Positions 1 to 10,299 of a DNA stretch of 64,000 bases are shown piece after piece (position 1 is the stretch's first letter; every line of letters begins with the position of its first letter). The notes below the pieces were generated by a model. That model had not been told where the DNA came from. It did no database searches and saw only the letters and a list, made by a program, of their open reading frames with translations. Source of the DNA: Isoetes taiwanensis. Taxonomy: Eukaryota; Streptophyta; Lycopodiopsida; Isoetales; Isoetaceae. The stretch is taken from contig JAJEKV010000149.1 of assembly GCA_021234155.1 (NCBI GenBank), positions 372,001-436,000 of the forward strand, read 5' to 3'. The translations under genes were made by a program, and so were the position numbers.

Positions 1-1240
1 GCTCTAGCCAAGAGACCGGTTAGTCTTTAGACAGCTTGTGTTTCAGATGGATGGTTAACTTCTCTATTATGTGCTATTAGATGCGGATGATTACTTTGTT
101 TATGTTTATGTTCTCTCTTTCTGTTCCTCATGTGTGTCTGGGGGTTAAGGGTGGGTAGAGACCTGAAAGCTTCCTAGTAGTAGATATGTCTCTAGTTAGA
201 GCCCTTAAGACCCAGTAAATGCGGCCTGTGCACAAGAGCCCACCTGACTATCGATGCTACATTGTGATTCAGCACCAGATAACAGGTATGATGGTGAAAT
301 GGGGTGGGGATCTTGCCTAACGTGGCTACAAGATACCTATGGTGTGCTAGGCTTATAGTCGATCACTGAAGGGGCCGGGTATGAGTCTGACACTCCCTGG
401 GTTACAGGATATGGGCATTGAGCATCCTTAACTCGAACAGGCGTGGTGAGCCAACCTTTAGATTTAGGGGAGTAAGTCGGGTACAGATGGGGGGTTGCTG
501 ATGTGGCACATGTTCTCTAGCACACCCAGGGATCCATTGTGCCCGGGGAGGGGACACCTGCCTCATCGGATCGGGGAGATGTAACTCGGAGCAGTCTCAT
601 AAAGTGATTCCATGAGATTGCATCTCCGGATGGCTACAATCGCGCCATAGCATGATTCAACCTATCTGCAAAGTGTGCACAGGAGGGGCGGATGGAGTGG
701 ACTACCCTAACCATTGTTCTATGCCAGCCAATGCCATGTTATATCTCTGTCTGTTGTTATCCAGAGACCTTGACCATCAGTCGACCCCATGAAATCTGAG
801 TCCGGGGTAGAGCCTTAGTTACGGTGTATTTTCTCATGTTATGTTGGTATTGTATTGTTGCTTATATGGAGATGGATGGACCACCCTTCGTGGTGGTATA
901 TTATCTTGTGTATGATTGCTAGGTGCTAGTATGTATGTACACTTCTGTTGTATAGGATTCCCATAGAGGACGTGGGACGAATGACACCTCTGTGTCCTTC
1001 ATCCGAACACTTGGCCATCCGAAGTGGTCCGAGTTAGACAGAGGGCCTTTCCATGGTGATGTAGTCACCACGGGAGGGGAATTCCCCGTATTTATACGAT
1101 GAGAGCATTGTATAGATTTTGGGATCGTCACAGAAAGGGATCCGAAATAATAGAATCTGGAAGAAATAATGTGCAATTATTAAATGTCAAATCCCACAAA
1201 GGTCTGACCTTCTGTGCTATCAAATTTAAAGAAACAATCA
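1..1240. other. Non-coding stretch, possible LTR or promoter remnant
   Basis: I see no convincing coding region here. On the minus strand there is a TATA-like block (TATAAATACG, about 1088-1097). The density of short GC-rich phrases resembles a retrotransposon LTR, but no matching second copy is in the window, so the identity stays open. Confidence 0.25.
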
Positions 1241-1249
1241 GAACAATTA

Positions 1250-1992
1250 ACTGGCAGCCAATAATTGGATATAAATCTTACCAAGATTATGAGTTTGAAG
1301 AGTTTTTCCTAGAAAGAGACATCGAAGATTGGGACACGTCTTTAGAAGTGGCTCAAGCACATCATTGTCAAAATCATCACAGTGAACTAGTTCATGAACA
1401 ACAGTAGAATCTGGAACAACTTCTGCAAATTCCCTTAGATTCACAATTCTCTACATCAATAATATTGGCACTTCCTAGCAACTCTCTTTGCAACTCATCA
1501 GCAAATTCCGAACTACCGTCCTTTTTAAACTTTTTGTCTTCTGTCTCATTCTCACTTCCAACCTCTTCGTCTTCATTTTCAAGCCATTCAGAATCCATGT
1601 ATTCAAAACTAGAGGATGCTTCTGATGGTCTGCTAGTTCAAATTTTGGATCCAATGCTACTATACCTCTTTCTGTCCCCTTGGGAAGCATCTTAATCTCA
1701 TGAAGCCTTTATTCAAAACCTTCGACGTCCGACTTATCCAAGATATCATCCATATTACTCAGGTCTGTACTTTGAATGATGCTTATGTCAGACTTATTTG
1801 AACCACTAGGCATATCAGTTACGGGTTTTTTATCTTCTTCACCAGCGTCGGCTTTTTCCATTGTTTCCAATGTCTCAATGAAAGACCTCGAAAAATGGCA
1901 TACCTTATCATCAAATTCAATGGCCAGTTGTACTGGCTAGAAAAAGAAATTAGTACACATCCATCTAAAGGAACCAGCTACATAACCATATG
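1250..1992 (-). pseudogene. C-terminal fragment of a DNA-methyltransferase-like transposon protein (copy 1)
   Basis: Read on the minus strand, several overlapping frames match the C-terminal half of the better copy at about 48421-49260. The phrase KVCHFSRSFIETLE corresponds to KVCRFLRAFFETLD there, and SDISIIQSTDLSNMDDIL to PDISITQNTDLSKLDSIL. Further on, an acidic linker and an ELQRELLGSANIIDVE block match the tail of the other copy. The motif I region (VLDFFSTGRF in the good copy) is present only as decayed sequence. Stops and frameshifts break it into pieces, so it cannot be functional. Homology stops exactly at 1992/1993, where the end of another transposon begins. The protein family assignment rests on the better copy. 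Confidence 0.7.
1989..1992. repeat. 4-bp target-site duplication (CATA) at a transposon junction
   Basis: Reading the minus strand, the methyltransferase-like gene resumes with CATA directly after the transposon end TTTTACCC. The same four bases lie at 39497-39500 on the other side of the insertion in copy 2, while the uninterrupted copy near 48425 has CATA once. This is what a 4-bp target duplication looks like. Confidence 0.6.
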
Positions 1993-2080
1993 GGGTAAAA
2001 GCACGCTGTGGTGTATCAAAAACGCGCATTTTGACGCCACATTTTGGCACCACCTTTGTGGTAGAATCGGGTGGTGCATA
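1993..2080 (+). repeat. Transposon terminal and subterminal repeat (end A)
   Basis: The first 20 bases, GGGTAAAAGCACGCTGTGGT, are identical to 39501-39520. About 50 bases further in, both ends carry a CACCAC..TTTGTGGTA block, which with the GTGGT inside the terminal 20-mer gives repeated ACCAC/GTGGT steps such as a transposase might bind. The end abuts methyltransferase-like coding sequence in both places. I infer a terminal inverted repeat of a cut-and-paste element. Confidence 0.65.
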
Positions 2081-2220
2081 CCGAAGCAGAGATTGCGGGA
2101 GTGCGAATTAATGAGCGTCGGTTATTTTGAATTTTATGCCACGTCATTGTCCACCTTTTTGAATTAAGAAATAATCATCTCTTCTTCTGTTTTTTTGCCG
2201 CTTCTTGCCGATTGAACCCT

Positions 2221-4700
2221 AATGGAGTCAGAATTGAACGCCACTGGTTACACGATGAAATCTCTCCTCAAACAAGAGATTGTGCCCCATGAAGATCTAA
2301 AGAGGCTTTGGGGTGACAGAGTTCCAAATAAATCATCAGGCTCTGTGTATTTTCCCCAAATGTTTTGTTCAAAACCGAAAAATTAAGGCATATGTTTTCT
2401 TGTATGCAGGTTGAAGAATCACGAGCAATGAACAATACAAAGAGTTCATGCAAATTTACAAAAGAATTGGCTGGGGAAGCCACATACATGGGGTGGAATG
2501 GCTCACGGAACACAGGCAGCGTGGCTTATTATCACGCATATAAAGAGGGAGGCATTGTTAATTGGAAGAGCTTCTCGGATTATTATAAAACTCCCGATGA
2601 GAAAGCAGAGGCCAGTTCTTCTAGACCCAAGAGAAAGCATAGGCAAATGCAACCTGACGAGGAGGAAAATAGTAAAAGTGACAGGGATGATGAAGATGAT
2701 AGGGAAAAAACCAAATCAGGTTCCTCTAGACCACACATTCAATCTGAACTCACAATCAAAACTGAAAAGCAGAGCAATGTTCTGAGACCAAAACATGCCA
2801 TTGCAGGTATGTTCAATTATTAGTTGTGTTACAACAGAAAAAAATCTCAAGCTTGACGTAGATTGTTTCTATCAACACAGAAAAGGTAACATCAAATCCA
2901 CTTCAAGAATCAGGTAACCATCTAAAGAATCAAATCCACCACCACCACCACACTTCACCACCCTGCACAATGTCCCAACACACCTTGCTACCACCACAGC
3001 GTGTTGTGTGGTGTGTACTGTGCAGCATATATTGTGTGGTGTGTGGTATGTGGTGGTGTGTAGAGACTACCTTGTGTTGTGTGGTGTGTGACTGTGGTTT
3101 TCCATCAGTACGTGGCTTACTATGTTAGGAGGTTGACATATACGTAGTGTTTTGTTTTGCAGACTATGGCAGACTTGTGAAGGAATGGTTGGCTGCAACA
3201 TCAACTAGGTTTGATAGATGCAAGCAACGATTGCAAGCAAACGAGGATAGGAAAAATGATATCAAAAGAAAGATTGAGTTGATGGAGCATAAAGCATCAG
3301 AAATTAGAGCTGATTTGCACGGATGGCAATCAATCATGACAACAAATCCAGCGGCAGAGGGTGTTGGGTTGTTGTCGCGAACTAAAGGATGAAGAGCTAA
3401 ATGGTACGGTGTTGCACGGGCTGAATCAATTAAATAAGGAACTAGCGAAAACTGAAATTGAGCTAAAGGCATCCCGAAGACTTAATCTGGAGCCGCAACC
3501 TCGAATGCAAAGATTTGAGATTTTTTTGAACATAGTGGTCATGACACTCCTTTAGATCCTGCACTTCCAATGCTTCCTGAGGCAGAGAAGAGGGTGATGA
3601 AGGTTGTCCATTTTGTAGACGTTGGTCTGAAATGAGAGGGTAAAATGTTGCCAGTTGTGATAGCAGAATGCAGTCACCAGTATCACATTCCATGTCTATC
3701 ACACCATTTGAGGTAAATATTATCATCTCTAACTCTCGTCTAAAGACTCTATTGATTTTGAATTTGTTTTTGCGACACTCTAGAACGGGCGCAGCCCTGA
3801 TTGTGCCCACATTATGACCGAGATATGGCTTTTGGCTTTTGGTGTTCGAAAGTGGTACCACAAGAACCAATAGACACAAGTAAGTGCCTTAACTAATGTT
3901 TCTTGATGTTGTCACAGGTCTACCGACTTAGTGTTTGCAGAAGTGCGAAATTTGAGACCAAGGATATCCAACAGTTATCCACGTCTCAATCAGTTATGAG
4001 ACTGCAAGATACCTCCCGGTTGTACCTAGAATTCACCCCATTTGATACTCCTAAGTCAATCCCAGCTGCTGACGGTGTGGAGACTCCAAAAAGAAATTTG
4101 GATAGTGAACTGAATGCAGTTGTATCAAGTAAGTACCGATGCCACATACATGATTTATTTTTTTGTATTTTTCGTGGTCTTCCTCATTTCAATTATGTTC
4201 TGAGAGATAAATGCTTTTTAGCTGGAAGCCATCACGAAGAGATTCCTAGTGCATCTTTTTTTGGGGAAAAATTAATTCCCTTGAGATTCATTTTGCACGG
4301 GGTCCTTCACCGAAAAAAAAGTTTTAAAGTCTTTGGACATGAGCCAAATGCGTCATGCGGTGATGAAGTTGACAAAGAAACCGGGATCTGGACAAGATCA
4401 GATCGCTCAACGAGTCAATACAACCTCAACCAAGAAAAACCAAGAGGTTAACCGAAATTCTCCTTGTTCGGATTTTAATGGGGTTTTAGGCAAGTTTTAT
4501 GACTTGAAAAGAGGATCCCCTGCATCGGTAGGAGCGGAAGTGACCCTCCGTAAATTGAACTATCAAAAGCTAGCGTTTCCAAGCCGGATTCTGGGAGTTC
4601 TTAGAATGGTGTTTTTCAAAATTTGAGATTGCATTGTGGTCCAAAGATGGCTAAGAGTAATGTTGACTTGTTGATGAGAAAGTTGCTGCAGAATATAAGG
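2221..4700 (+). pseudogene. Multi-exon transposon-borne gene remnant, unknown function
   Basis: A start codon at 2221, about 230 bp inside the transposon end, opens an acidic/basic protein that I do not recognise. Exon-like blocks with good splice sites follow. Block 2411-2805 contains MGWNGSRNTGSVAYYHAYKE, then an acidic, Lys-rich low-complexity tail. Block 3164-3540 is strongly helical and charged (DRCKQRLQANEDRKNDIKRK), probably coiled coil. Block 3546-3720 includes a Cys/His-rich CSHQYHIPCLSHH segment that resembles a small zinc-binding fold. Block 3920-4130 ends at a strong donor (GTAAGTA), and block 4330-4625 is another Lys-rich stretch. Frames change between and within blocks (for example near 3360), so it is probably dead. 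Its position just inside the terminal repeat suggests it belonged to that transposon. Confidence 0.4.
2935..3095. repeat. CCA / TGTGG low-complexity tract inside an intron
   Basis: A short CCACCACCACCACA tract followed by an irregular TGTGGTGTG-rich stretch. It lies between two exon-like blocks and is composed of the same words as the larger arrays at 5584-5745 and 51085-51705. Confidence 0.6.
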
Positions 4701-4709
4701 GCGATTTCT

Positions 4710-5345
4710 TTTTAGTTGGAATCGGGATGGCGCACCAACACAAAATTAAAAGTGGTTAATAAGCCAATTTTCCTTAAGGATCCGGTCCAAAGTGTACCAG
4801 AAATTTTGGAAATACCCGGTGACAAACACATTGTTGATAGATGACATCGGATATAAGGGTTACGCCCAACCGGTAGAAACACAATGATATGTCCAAATAG
4901 TTTTGCTCCCGAAAGGTTGGATTCCAATTTCCTTCCGGAGCAACTCAAACCATGGTGAAGGGACTTCGGCCGCGAGAAAGTGTGCCGACTTATGTGAAGG
5001 AACATCAAATGTGGAACATGTGGGATTCGAGGAGTCGCAAGAATTGCATGAAAATGCTCGACAAGTATTTTCATAAATGAATCTTGTAAAACTCTTTGAA
5101 AGTCAATATAAGTAAAAAAAATTCTATGATATGTGTTATACTTTTTCAATTTAAAATATTTGAATGGATTGTGAGCAAATGTTCTCGTGTGTTTAGAACT
5201 AGAGATGATAGAGCTTAAGCGGTCCTGTCTATCTAAAGCCAAATACACATCCGGAAGTGGTCTTTGAGTGGAACTCAAACCGCTGTCGTGATTAGCTCCA
5301 CCGACATCAAAATTTTGGAAGGCGTCACGCAGTGGTTCAATGATC
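4710..5345 (+). pseudogene. Uncertain coding remnant downstream of the 2.2-4.7 kb gene
   Basis: Both strands have short open stretches. On the plus strand a clean 42-codon run starts at 4951 (MVKGLRPRESVPTYVKEHQM) and ends in a stop at about 5077; upstream, phrases such as VPEILEIPGDKHIV are split by frameshifts. It may be the tail of the transposon gene to its left. I do not recognise the protein, and a long open frame on the minus strand across the same bases is an alternative. Confidence 0.25.
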
Positions 5346-5579
5346 AATTGATCCTCCTCTTCTCAAGGTGATACTTTCATCCGATTTGTGATCATCCGGG
5401 ATTGTGCCATCATATACATATGTTTGCAGATACATGGAATACTACTTGATGCTCCAAGGAATGAGCCATCCCTTTCATTTCTTTGACCCCCTTTTTCACG
5501 CGACATTGTCGAAGGACACAAATAGTTACAAAACGATAAGGAAACATGTGAACGGATAAGTGCGGTACATGTTTTGCTT

Positions 5580-5748
5580 GTGATGGAGTGTGGTGGTGGG
5601 GGTGGTGGTGGGTGGAGTGGTGGTGGTGGGGGTGGTGGAGGTGTGTGGTGGTGGTGGGGGTGGTGGGGGGGAGTGTGGTGGTGGAGGGCGGTGGGTGGTG
5701 TGTGGTGGTGGTGGGGTGTGGTGGTGGTGGAGTGGTGTGTGGTGGTTC
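5580..5748. repeat. G-rich GGT array, possible G-quadruplex former
   Basis: Almost uninterrupted GGTGGTGGGGGTGGTGG-type repeats over about 165 bp on the plus strand, strictly G on one strand and C on the other. Open frames here encode only Gly/Val/Trp or Pro/His/Thr strings and are artefacts of the repeat. Confidence 0.9.
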
Positions 5749-6216
5749 AACCTGATATTTTTGTTCTACTGTAAGAGAATCGAAGTTGATATGGTGATGC
5801 TCGGGAGAGTGGCTACGGGAGCAACAAAATGAGAAAGAAAGTTACAAATGTTGATACCAAAGCCTCGAGCCAAATATTTAAGCCAAACTTTCCATAAATT
5901 TGTGATTTGCTAGATTGAGGATTCTCTAGTAGCTAAATTATTTCCTTTAAGCCTTTCTTATTCCAATATTCACGATTTCTTGGAGATTTGCTTGCTCAGG
6001 ATAGCCCGGTTGGGTGATGAGCTTTATCCCTAAGGGGTGGATTTGTGTTTATTTGTTTTAATTCCTGATGATAGTTTTGCAGATACAACCTGGAATTTAA
6101 TGATTCGTATCAGAAGTAACTTATATAAACCTTTCTAACCGTAACAGTAAGCAACAAAATCTTCACTAGCAATTTTAATTCGATAGTTCAAACTGAGATT
6201 TTTGCCCTATTCTAGA

Positions 6217-6445
6217 ATCCAAGTATCAAACTAGTTAGACTCTTCACTAACAAATGTAAGACCTCTGAAAGTTCTAACTGAGATTCTTGCCCGACTTATT
6301 TTCTAGCTGACATTTAAGAATTGGTATCAAGCATCAAGCTAGTTAGAATGAAATATGAATTACATTGATTTGAGGGGGCCGCATGCACGCAAGCCCCTGC
6401 TACCACAAGTTATGATGTGCACTATGTTAAGACAGTCTATACTTT
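6217..6445 (+). repeat. Dispersed ~225-bp repeat linked to Helitron exons (copy 1)
   Basis: This segment is present again, inverted, at about 52670-52886. Matching words include the block around CAAACTAGTTAGACTCTTCA near 6228 and the GTGCACTATGTTAAGACAGT block near 6418. Here it directly precedes a Helitron N-terminal exon; the inverted copy directly precedes a Helitron helicase exon. It may be Helitron intron or leader sequence, or a small repeat in its own right. Confidence 0.75.
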
Positions 6446-6471
6446 AGTATCCTAGGCCATCGGCTCCTTGC

Positions 6472-6744
6472 CTTTTGAAGAGATGCACCTACTGTCAAAT
6501 TCCAATGTTAAATGTTGAAAGAAATGGCTTTTGTTGCAATGAAGGAAGATGGCTATTGCCGCCATTGCCTCCTTTTCTTGCAGCACTATATGATCTCTAT
6601 AACATACCAGAATTTGCAAAACTAGCAAGAAAGGTGAATAGATTATTCTGCTTTAGTGTACTTGGAGTAAGTGGTAAATTTGTAGACTTAGACTTTCCTA
6701 CATCCGTAACCATAACAGGTCGAACATATCATCGACTGATGTAG
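6472..6744 (+). pseudogene. Helitron Rep/helicase N-terminal fragment (Helitron_like_N)
   Basis: The frame reads a CxxC pair (RCTYCQIPMLNVE), a double cysteine (FCCNEGRW), the LPPLPPFL proline block, then KLARKVNRLFCFSVLGVSG and a closing ITGRTYHRLM. This series matches the N-terminal region of plant Helitron helicases, where CC..G, LP..P, the R.YN..F.F.S.G phrase and the HRI/HRL ending recur. Helitrons are rolling-circle transposons whose RepHel protein nicks and copies the element. Only about 90 codons remain; no Rep HUH motif or helicase follows within the next kilobases. The real start is probably a splice acceptor near 6470 and not a methionine. Confidence 0.75.
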
Positions 6745-6910
6745 AGTACATGTATTTTATTACATTTATAAGAGATACATTATGGCCATTAAAAAATATT
6801 TAATGGCCTCACCACAGTCTTGAGGCTATCGTCATGTAAGTGATTAAAGAGCCTCTAATATTGTGCTTCTGTTTGCTTACATTTTCTTATAGTTTGCTTC
6901 AAATTTTTAC

Positions 6911-7660
6911 ATGGACTCGAGTCCGTATTCCTCTCTTTACTCTTTCAGTAAGAGTATTTTTATATATTTTTTATAAAATTGTCTTATTTGAATACAGATC
7001 ACGGACTTAAGTCTGTGGATGCTTTTCTTCTTTATGTAATATTGAAGAATATCTATGGACATCCTTCTTCTTATTTTATTTGAATAAGATCACAGACTTA
7101 AAGTCCGTGATTTTCTTCTTGCTTATGTAATATTGTTCAATAGCTCTAGATTTTTTGAATAAAATCATGGACTTAAGTCAGTTGTTTTCTTCTTCTTTAT
7201 GTAATATTGTTCTTCCGCCGTTTTTGAATATGATCACTGACTTAAGTCCATGGAGGTTCTCCTTCTTTACGTACAATGTGTGAATGTCTTATATTCACGG
7301 ACTTAAGTCCATGATTTTCTTTCTCTTTACGTAATGTTGTTCAATAGCTCTAGATATTTGAATAAAAGTGTGTGGATGTTCTTCTTGGTGTTCTTCCTAT
7401 TTGAATAATTTCACGGACTTAAGTCCGTGATTTTCTTCTTCTTTATGTAATATTGTTCTTCGTCCTTTTTTGAATATGATCACGAACTTAAGTCCATGGA
7501 GGTTTTCCATCTTTATGTACAATGTGTGAATGTCTTATATTCATGGACTTAAGCTCGTGTGTTCTTCCTATTTGAATAAGATCACGGACTTAAGTCCGTG
7601 GAGGTTCTTATTCTGCATGTACAATGTGTGTCTTATATTCACAGACTTAAGTCCGTGAAT
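6911..7660. repeat. Array of 11 copies of a CTTAAG-centred palindrome
   Basis: The ideal unit is CACGGACTTAAGTCCGTG. Copies centre near 6919, 7009, 7100, 7175, 7244, 7305, 7421, 7490, 7551, 7592 and 7649. Between them lie related T-rich spacers (TTCTTCTTTATGTAATATTG or ATGTACAATGTGTGAATGTC types) of 40-115 bp. Most substitutions keep the dyad partly intact. No coding frame crosses the array. Confidence 0.9.
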
Positions 7661-7897
7661 GTCAATTTGCTTCTTAATGTCAATGTGCCTCATTCTTACC
7701 TATGGATGTTCTTCTGACATTGCCCAATGTACAATGTATATTAGTTGGGGATAAATCTTCAAGAGAGAAGGTGGAATCCCTATAATAAATTATTTCAAGT
7801 AGATATCTGTGGTATGAAGCCAATAGCATGCTAGGTTGTGGAGGTTCAACAGTAGTCTCTTCTCTTCTTCTTCTTCGTACTTATAGAAGTCCTAGAG

Positions 7898-8291
7898 TTT
7901 CTACACAAACATTACTCCTACACATATAATTAAAATCCCCCTAAAACCCCCTTTGGTTTGGGTGCATATTCACACGGGGGGTGACGTAGGGCAGTGAGAG
8001 CCTCTTTGTCGTATAATACATGTACAAAGTCAACACCATTTAGTACATTGCTTCAAACCTTATAGTATTTCGCAAACCTCATTATACAGTATACTAAAAC
8101 TTGTACAAGCATACCCCATAAACGAGGATTGAGGATTGCTATCTATGGTTTAGATCGAGGAATAACTGGCAAATATGCCCATCCAACAGCTCTCGATGCC
8201 CGGAGTCACCCCCGTGTGAATATGCACCCAAACCAAAGGGGGTTTTAGGGGGATTTTAATTATATGTGTAGGAGTAATGGTTGTGTAGAAA
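7898..8291. mobile_element. Foldback / MITE-like element with ~105-bp terminal inverted repeats
   Basis: The left arm (about 7898-8006) and right arm (about 8185-8291) are nearly perfect reverse complements. They share TTTCTACACAA, ATTACTCCTACACATATAAT, AAATCCCCCTAAAACCCCC and GGGTGCATATTCACACGGGG. About 180 bp of unrelated sequence separates the arms, and no transposase is encoded. I could not recognise flanking target duplications with certainty. Confidence 0.85.
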
Positions 8292-8295
8292 AAAA

Positions 8296-8317
8296 TTTGG
8301 GCCCTTCGGGCCCTTAA
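8296..8317. repeat. GGGCCC-TTC-GGGCCC hairpin
   Basis: Two GGGCCC arms at 8299-8304 and 8308-8313 flank a 3-base spacer, next to the right end of the foldback element. It can form a short hairpin, and because GGGCCC is itself a palindrome, cruciforms too. Confidence 0.7.
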
Positions 8318-8319
8318 AA

Positions 8320-9960
8320 AAAATATTGTTGATATTAAATATAAGAAAAATTCAATGGAACAAACATGAGAAAAGTGCAATAGAACAAACATGTAATGAA
8401 TAGCAACTTTACAATATGGAATTTGAACCCAAGGTATCCTTGCGAAACCATAGTGCCTATACCTTGCAAAACTATACCAATCTATATGTTTGCCAAATAA
8501 GGATGAATGACCGTTGTGCACAAAGTGAACAATTGTTGAAGCTGTGCTACATATTCGTCGAATAGAATGGATGTTATGACACAAAAACTATGGCGATAGA
8601 GGACGAATAGAAATGATAAACCTAATAGAAATGATAAACCTAATAATGAAGTGCACCGGTATTTTTTTATTCTAGCATTGCAAAATGCTTTTGCATTCCA
8701 TCTTGGTAAAATGCAAGTCTGTCTTTGCACTTAGTGACCATCCCAGAGCATGCATTGTTTCAGGAGATTCAAGATTGCACATGACCAGCAAATAACCAAA
8801 TAGCCGAGCTGGTATTGCGGCAACTTACTGACAGTAATAACTAATAACGCCAAGCAATGATTTACATTGCAAATAGGCATGTATAGGCATCCCAAGTTGG
8901 TTCTTTGCAAAGCATTTTTGCCCCCTTTTTTCCACCTGATGGATTCGTGCAAGCCCTTAGAAGGGATCTGGAAATGACCCTTGAGATGCCCTCGCATCAT
9001 ATGAAAGATGCACTACTGCTAATAAAAAATTGCATAAATAGGTATATGTTTGCAAAAATCGAGAACATCGACTCTAATCTGCTTCAGTTGGAGAAAAAGT
9101 AGCCATACAAGAAACATGCACTCCAAGTCTATTGCAGATGACAAGATTTGACATCATGTGGCATATGCAAGATCCAATCTATGTTAAAAAGATCATGTAA
9201 AAGACCCCAGTTACTCTGTTACCCTTGTTCCACTTTCATCCATTGCCTCCATTAAGAATCCTGTTGAGGAGCACAAAATCTGAGCAGATGCAAATAGCAT
9301 AATAAAGGAGCATGTATAAATCATAAGTAACTAGTGCCGGAGAATGTAATAGAGGTGAACATAATAGATCTTATTATATGCAAATGTTAAACATTGCTAA
9401 ATGGAGAAGAATACAATTTGTCTATGTCTCTATCAGATGCTTCTGAGTATAAAACTACATACCCTGAAAGACCAACTTCTACACAGTTAGAAACAAGCTC
9501 CTATGTTTGACACAGATCTGTGTTTTAGTTCATCTCATTTCCATCCTTCCTTTAGTGCCACTGCAGCCAATACAACTTCATCCACACAAGCATCAAGTAT
9601 GCACACCATTTGGACTTATCTGTTTCTGTCTAAATGAAACCAACTTACCTCAGATGAATAAATGTTTTTACCTCCACTCCTCGTTATATCTTTGCTTCAC
9701 TTTGACGGATGGAGCTGACACCCTGGCACAAAATCTCTTTAGTTTCTATATTTTTGCTGAAGCTCTTCCTCCTCAATCTTGAATCTAGTTTATAACTGGC
9801 ACTACCTGAAGACATAGCTTAAGACCCTATAACTCTGTCGCAGCCCCAAGATCCTTCCATATAAGCACCACCTTCCTCAATGCTGCAGCTCAAGAGCTCT
9901 TGAAACATCGTGAAGGGTTTAAAAAGCAACTAAAGAACATGCTGCAGTCATTCTTGTATG
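8320..9960. other. Intergenic, no gene recognised
   Basis: AT-rich sequence with only short random frames. A near-perfect doublet of an 18-bp word (AATAGAAATGATAAACCT) lies at about 8606-8642. I see nothing else to support. Confidence 0.5.
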
Positions 9961-9961
9961 T

Positions 9962-10245
9962 CTAAGAAAAGAAGCCAAGTGCATTATCGTGACTGGTAAC
10001 GGCAACCTTATCAGGTTGTATGTCTTCTTCCAGCATCCGTTCAAAGAACTGAAGAGCTCGCTGCAGTTGTCCACGCTGAGTATATGCAGAGATCGTAGCA
10101 GTCCATGCTGCAACATCCCTCTGGTCCATCTGCTGAAAGGTTTGGAGTGCAACTTCAAGCTGTCCCTCCTGTGCATAGGAAACAATTATGGCAGTGCATG
10201 CAATTGTATCACGATGAAGCATTTGGTAGAAGATTGTCTTCCTCA
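9962..10245 (-). pseudogene. PPR protein fragment (about two and a half repeats)
   Basis: The minus-strand frame reads DTIACTAIIVSYAQEGQLEV, ALQTFQQMDQRDVAAWTATI and SAYTQRGQLQRALQFFERML, then EDIQPDKVAV before decaying. These are pentatricopeptide repeats (W/T..I..Y...G....A...F..M spacing, 31-35 residues each), the modules with which plant organellar RNA-binding proteins read RNA. No flanking repeats, start or DYW/E domain is present. Upstream, LRKTIFYQM fits the end of a preceding repeat. It is a gene fragment or one exon of a broken gene. Confidence 0.75.
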
Positions 10246-10299
10246 GCAGTTAACTGATTATGACTATAGAAAGCTAAGAAATGACTAGAACATGTTTCA

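Noticed and set aside
5526-5832. Open frames of 66-80 codons rich in Gly/Val/Trp or Pro/His
   Set aside because: They are translations of the GGT/CCA simple repeat and have no protein-like variation.
6911-7660. CRISPR-like array (regularly recurring palindrome)
   Set aside because: Spacers are related to each other and uneven in length, no cas genes are present, and the context is a plant nuclear genome.
8150-8584. 144-codon minus-strand frame
   Set aside because: It runs through one arm of the foldback element and has no protein-like features.
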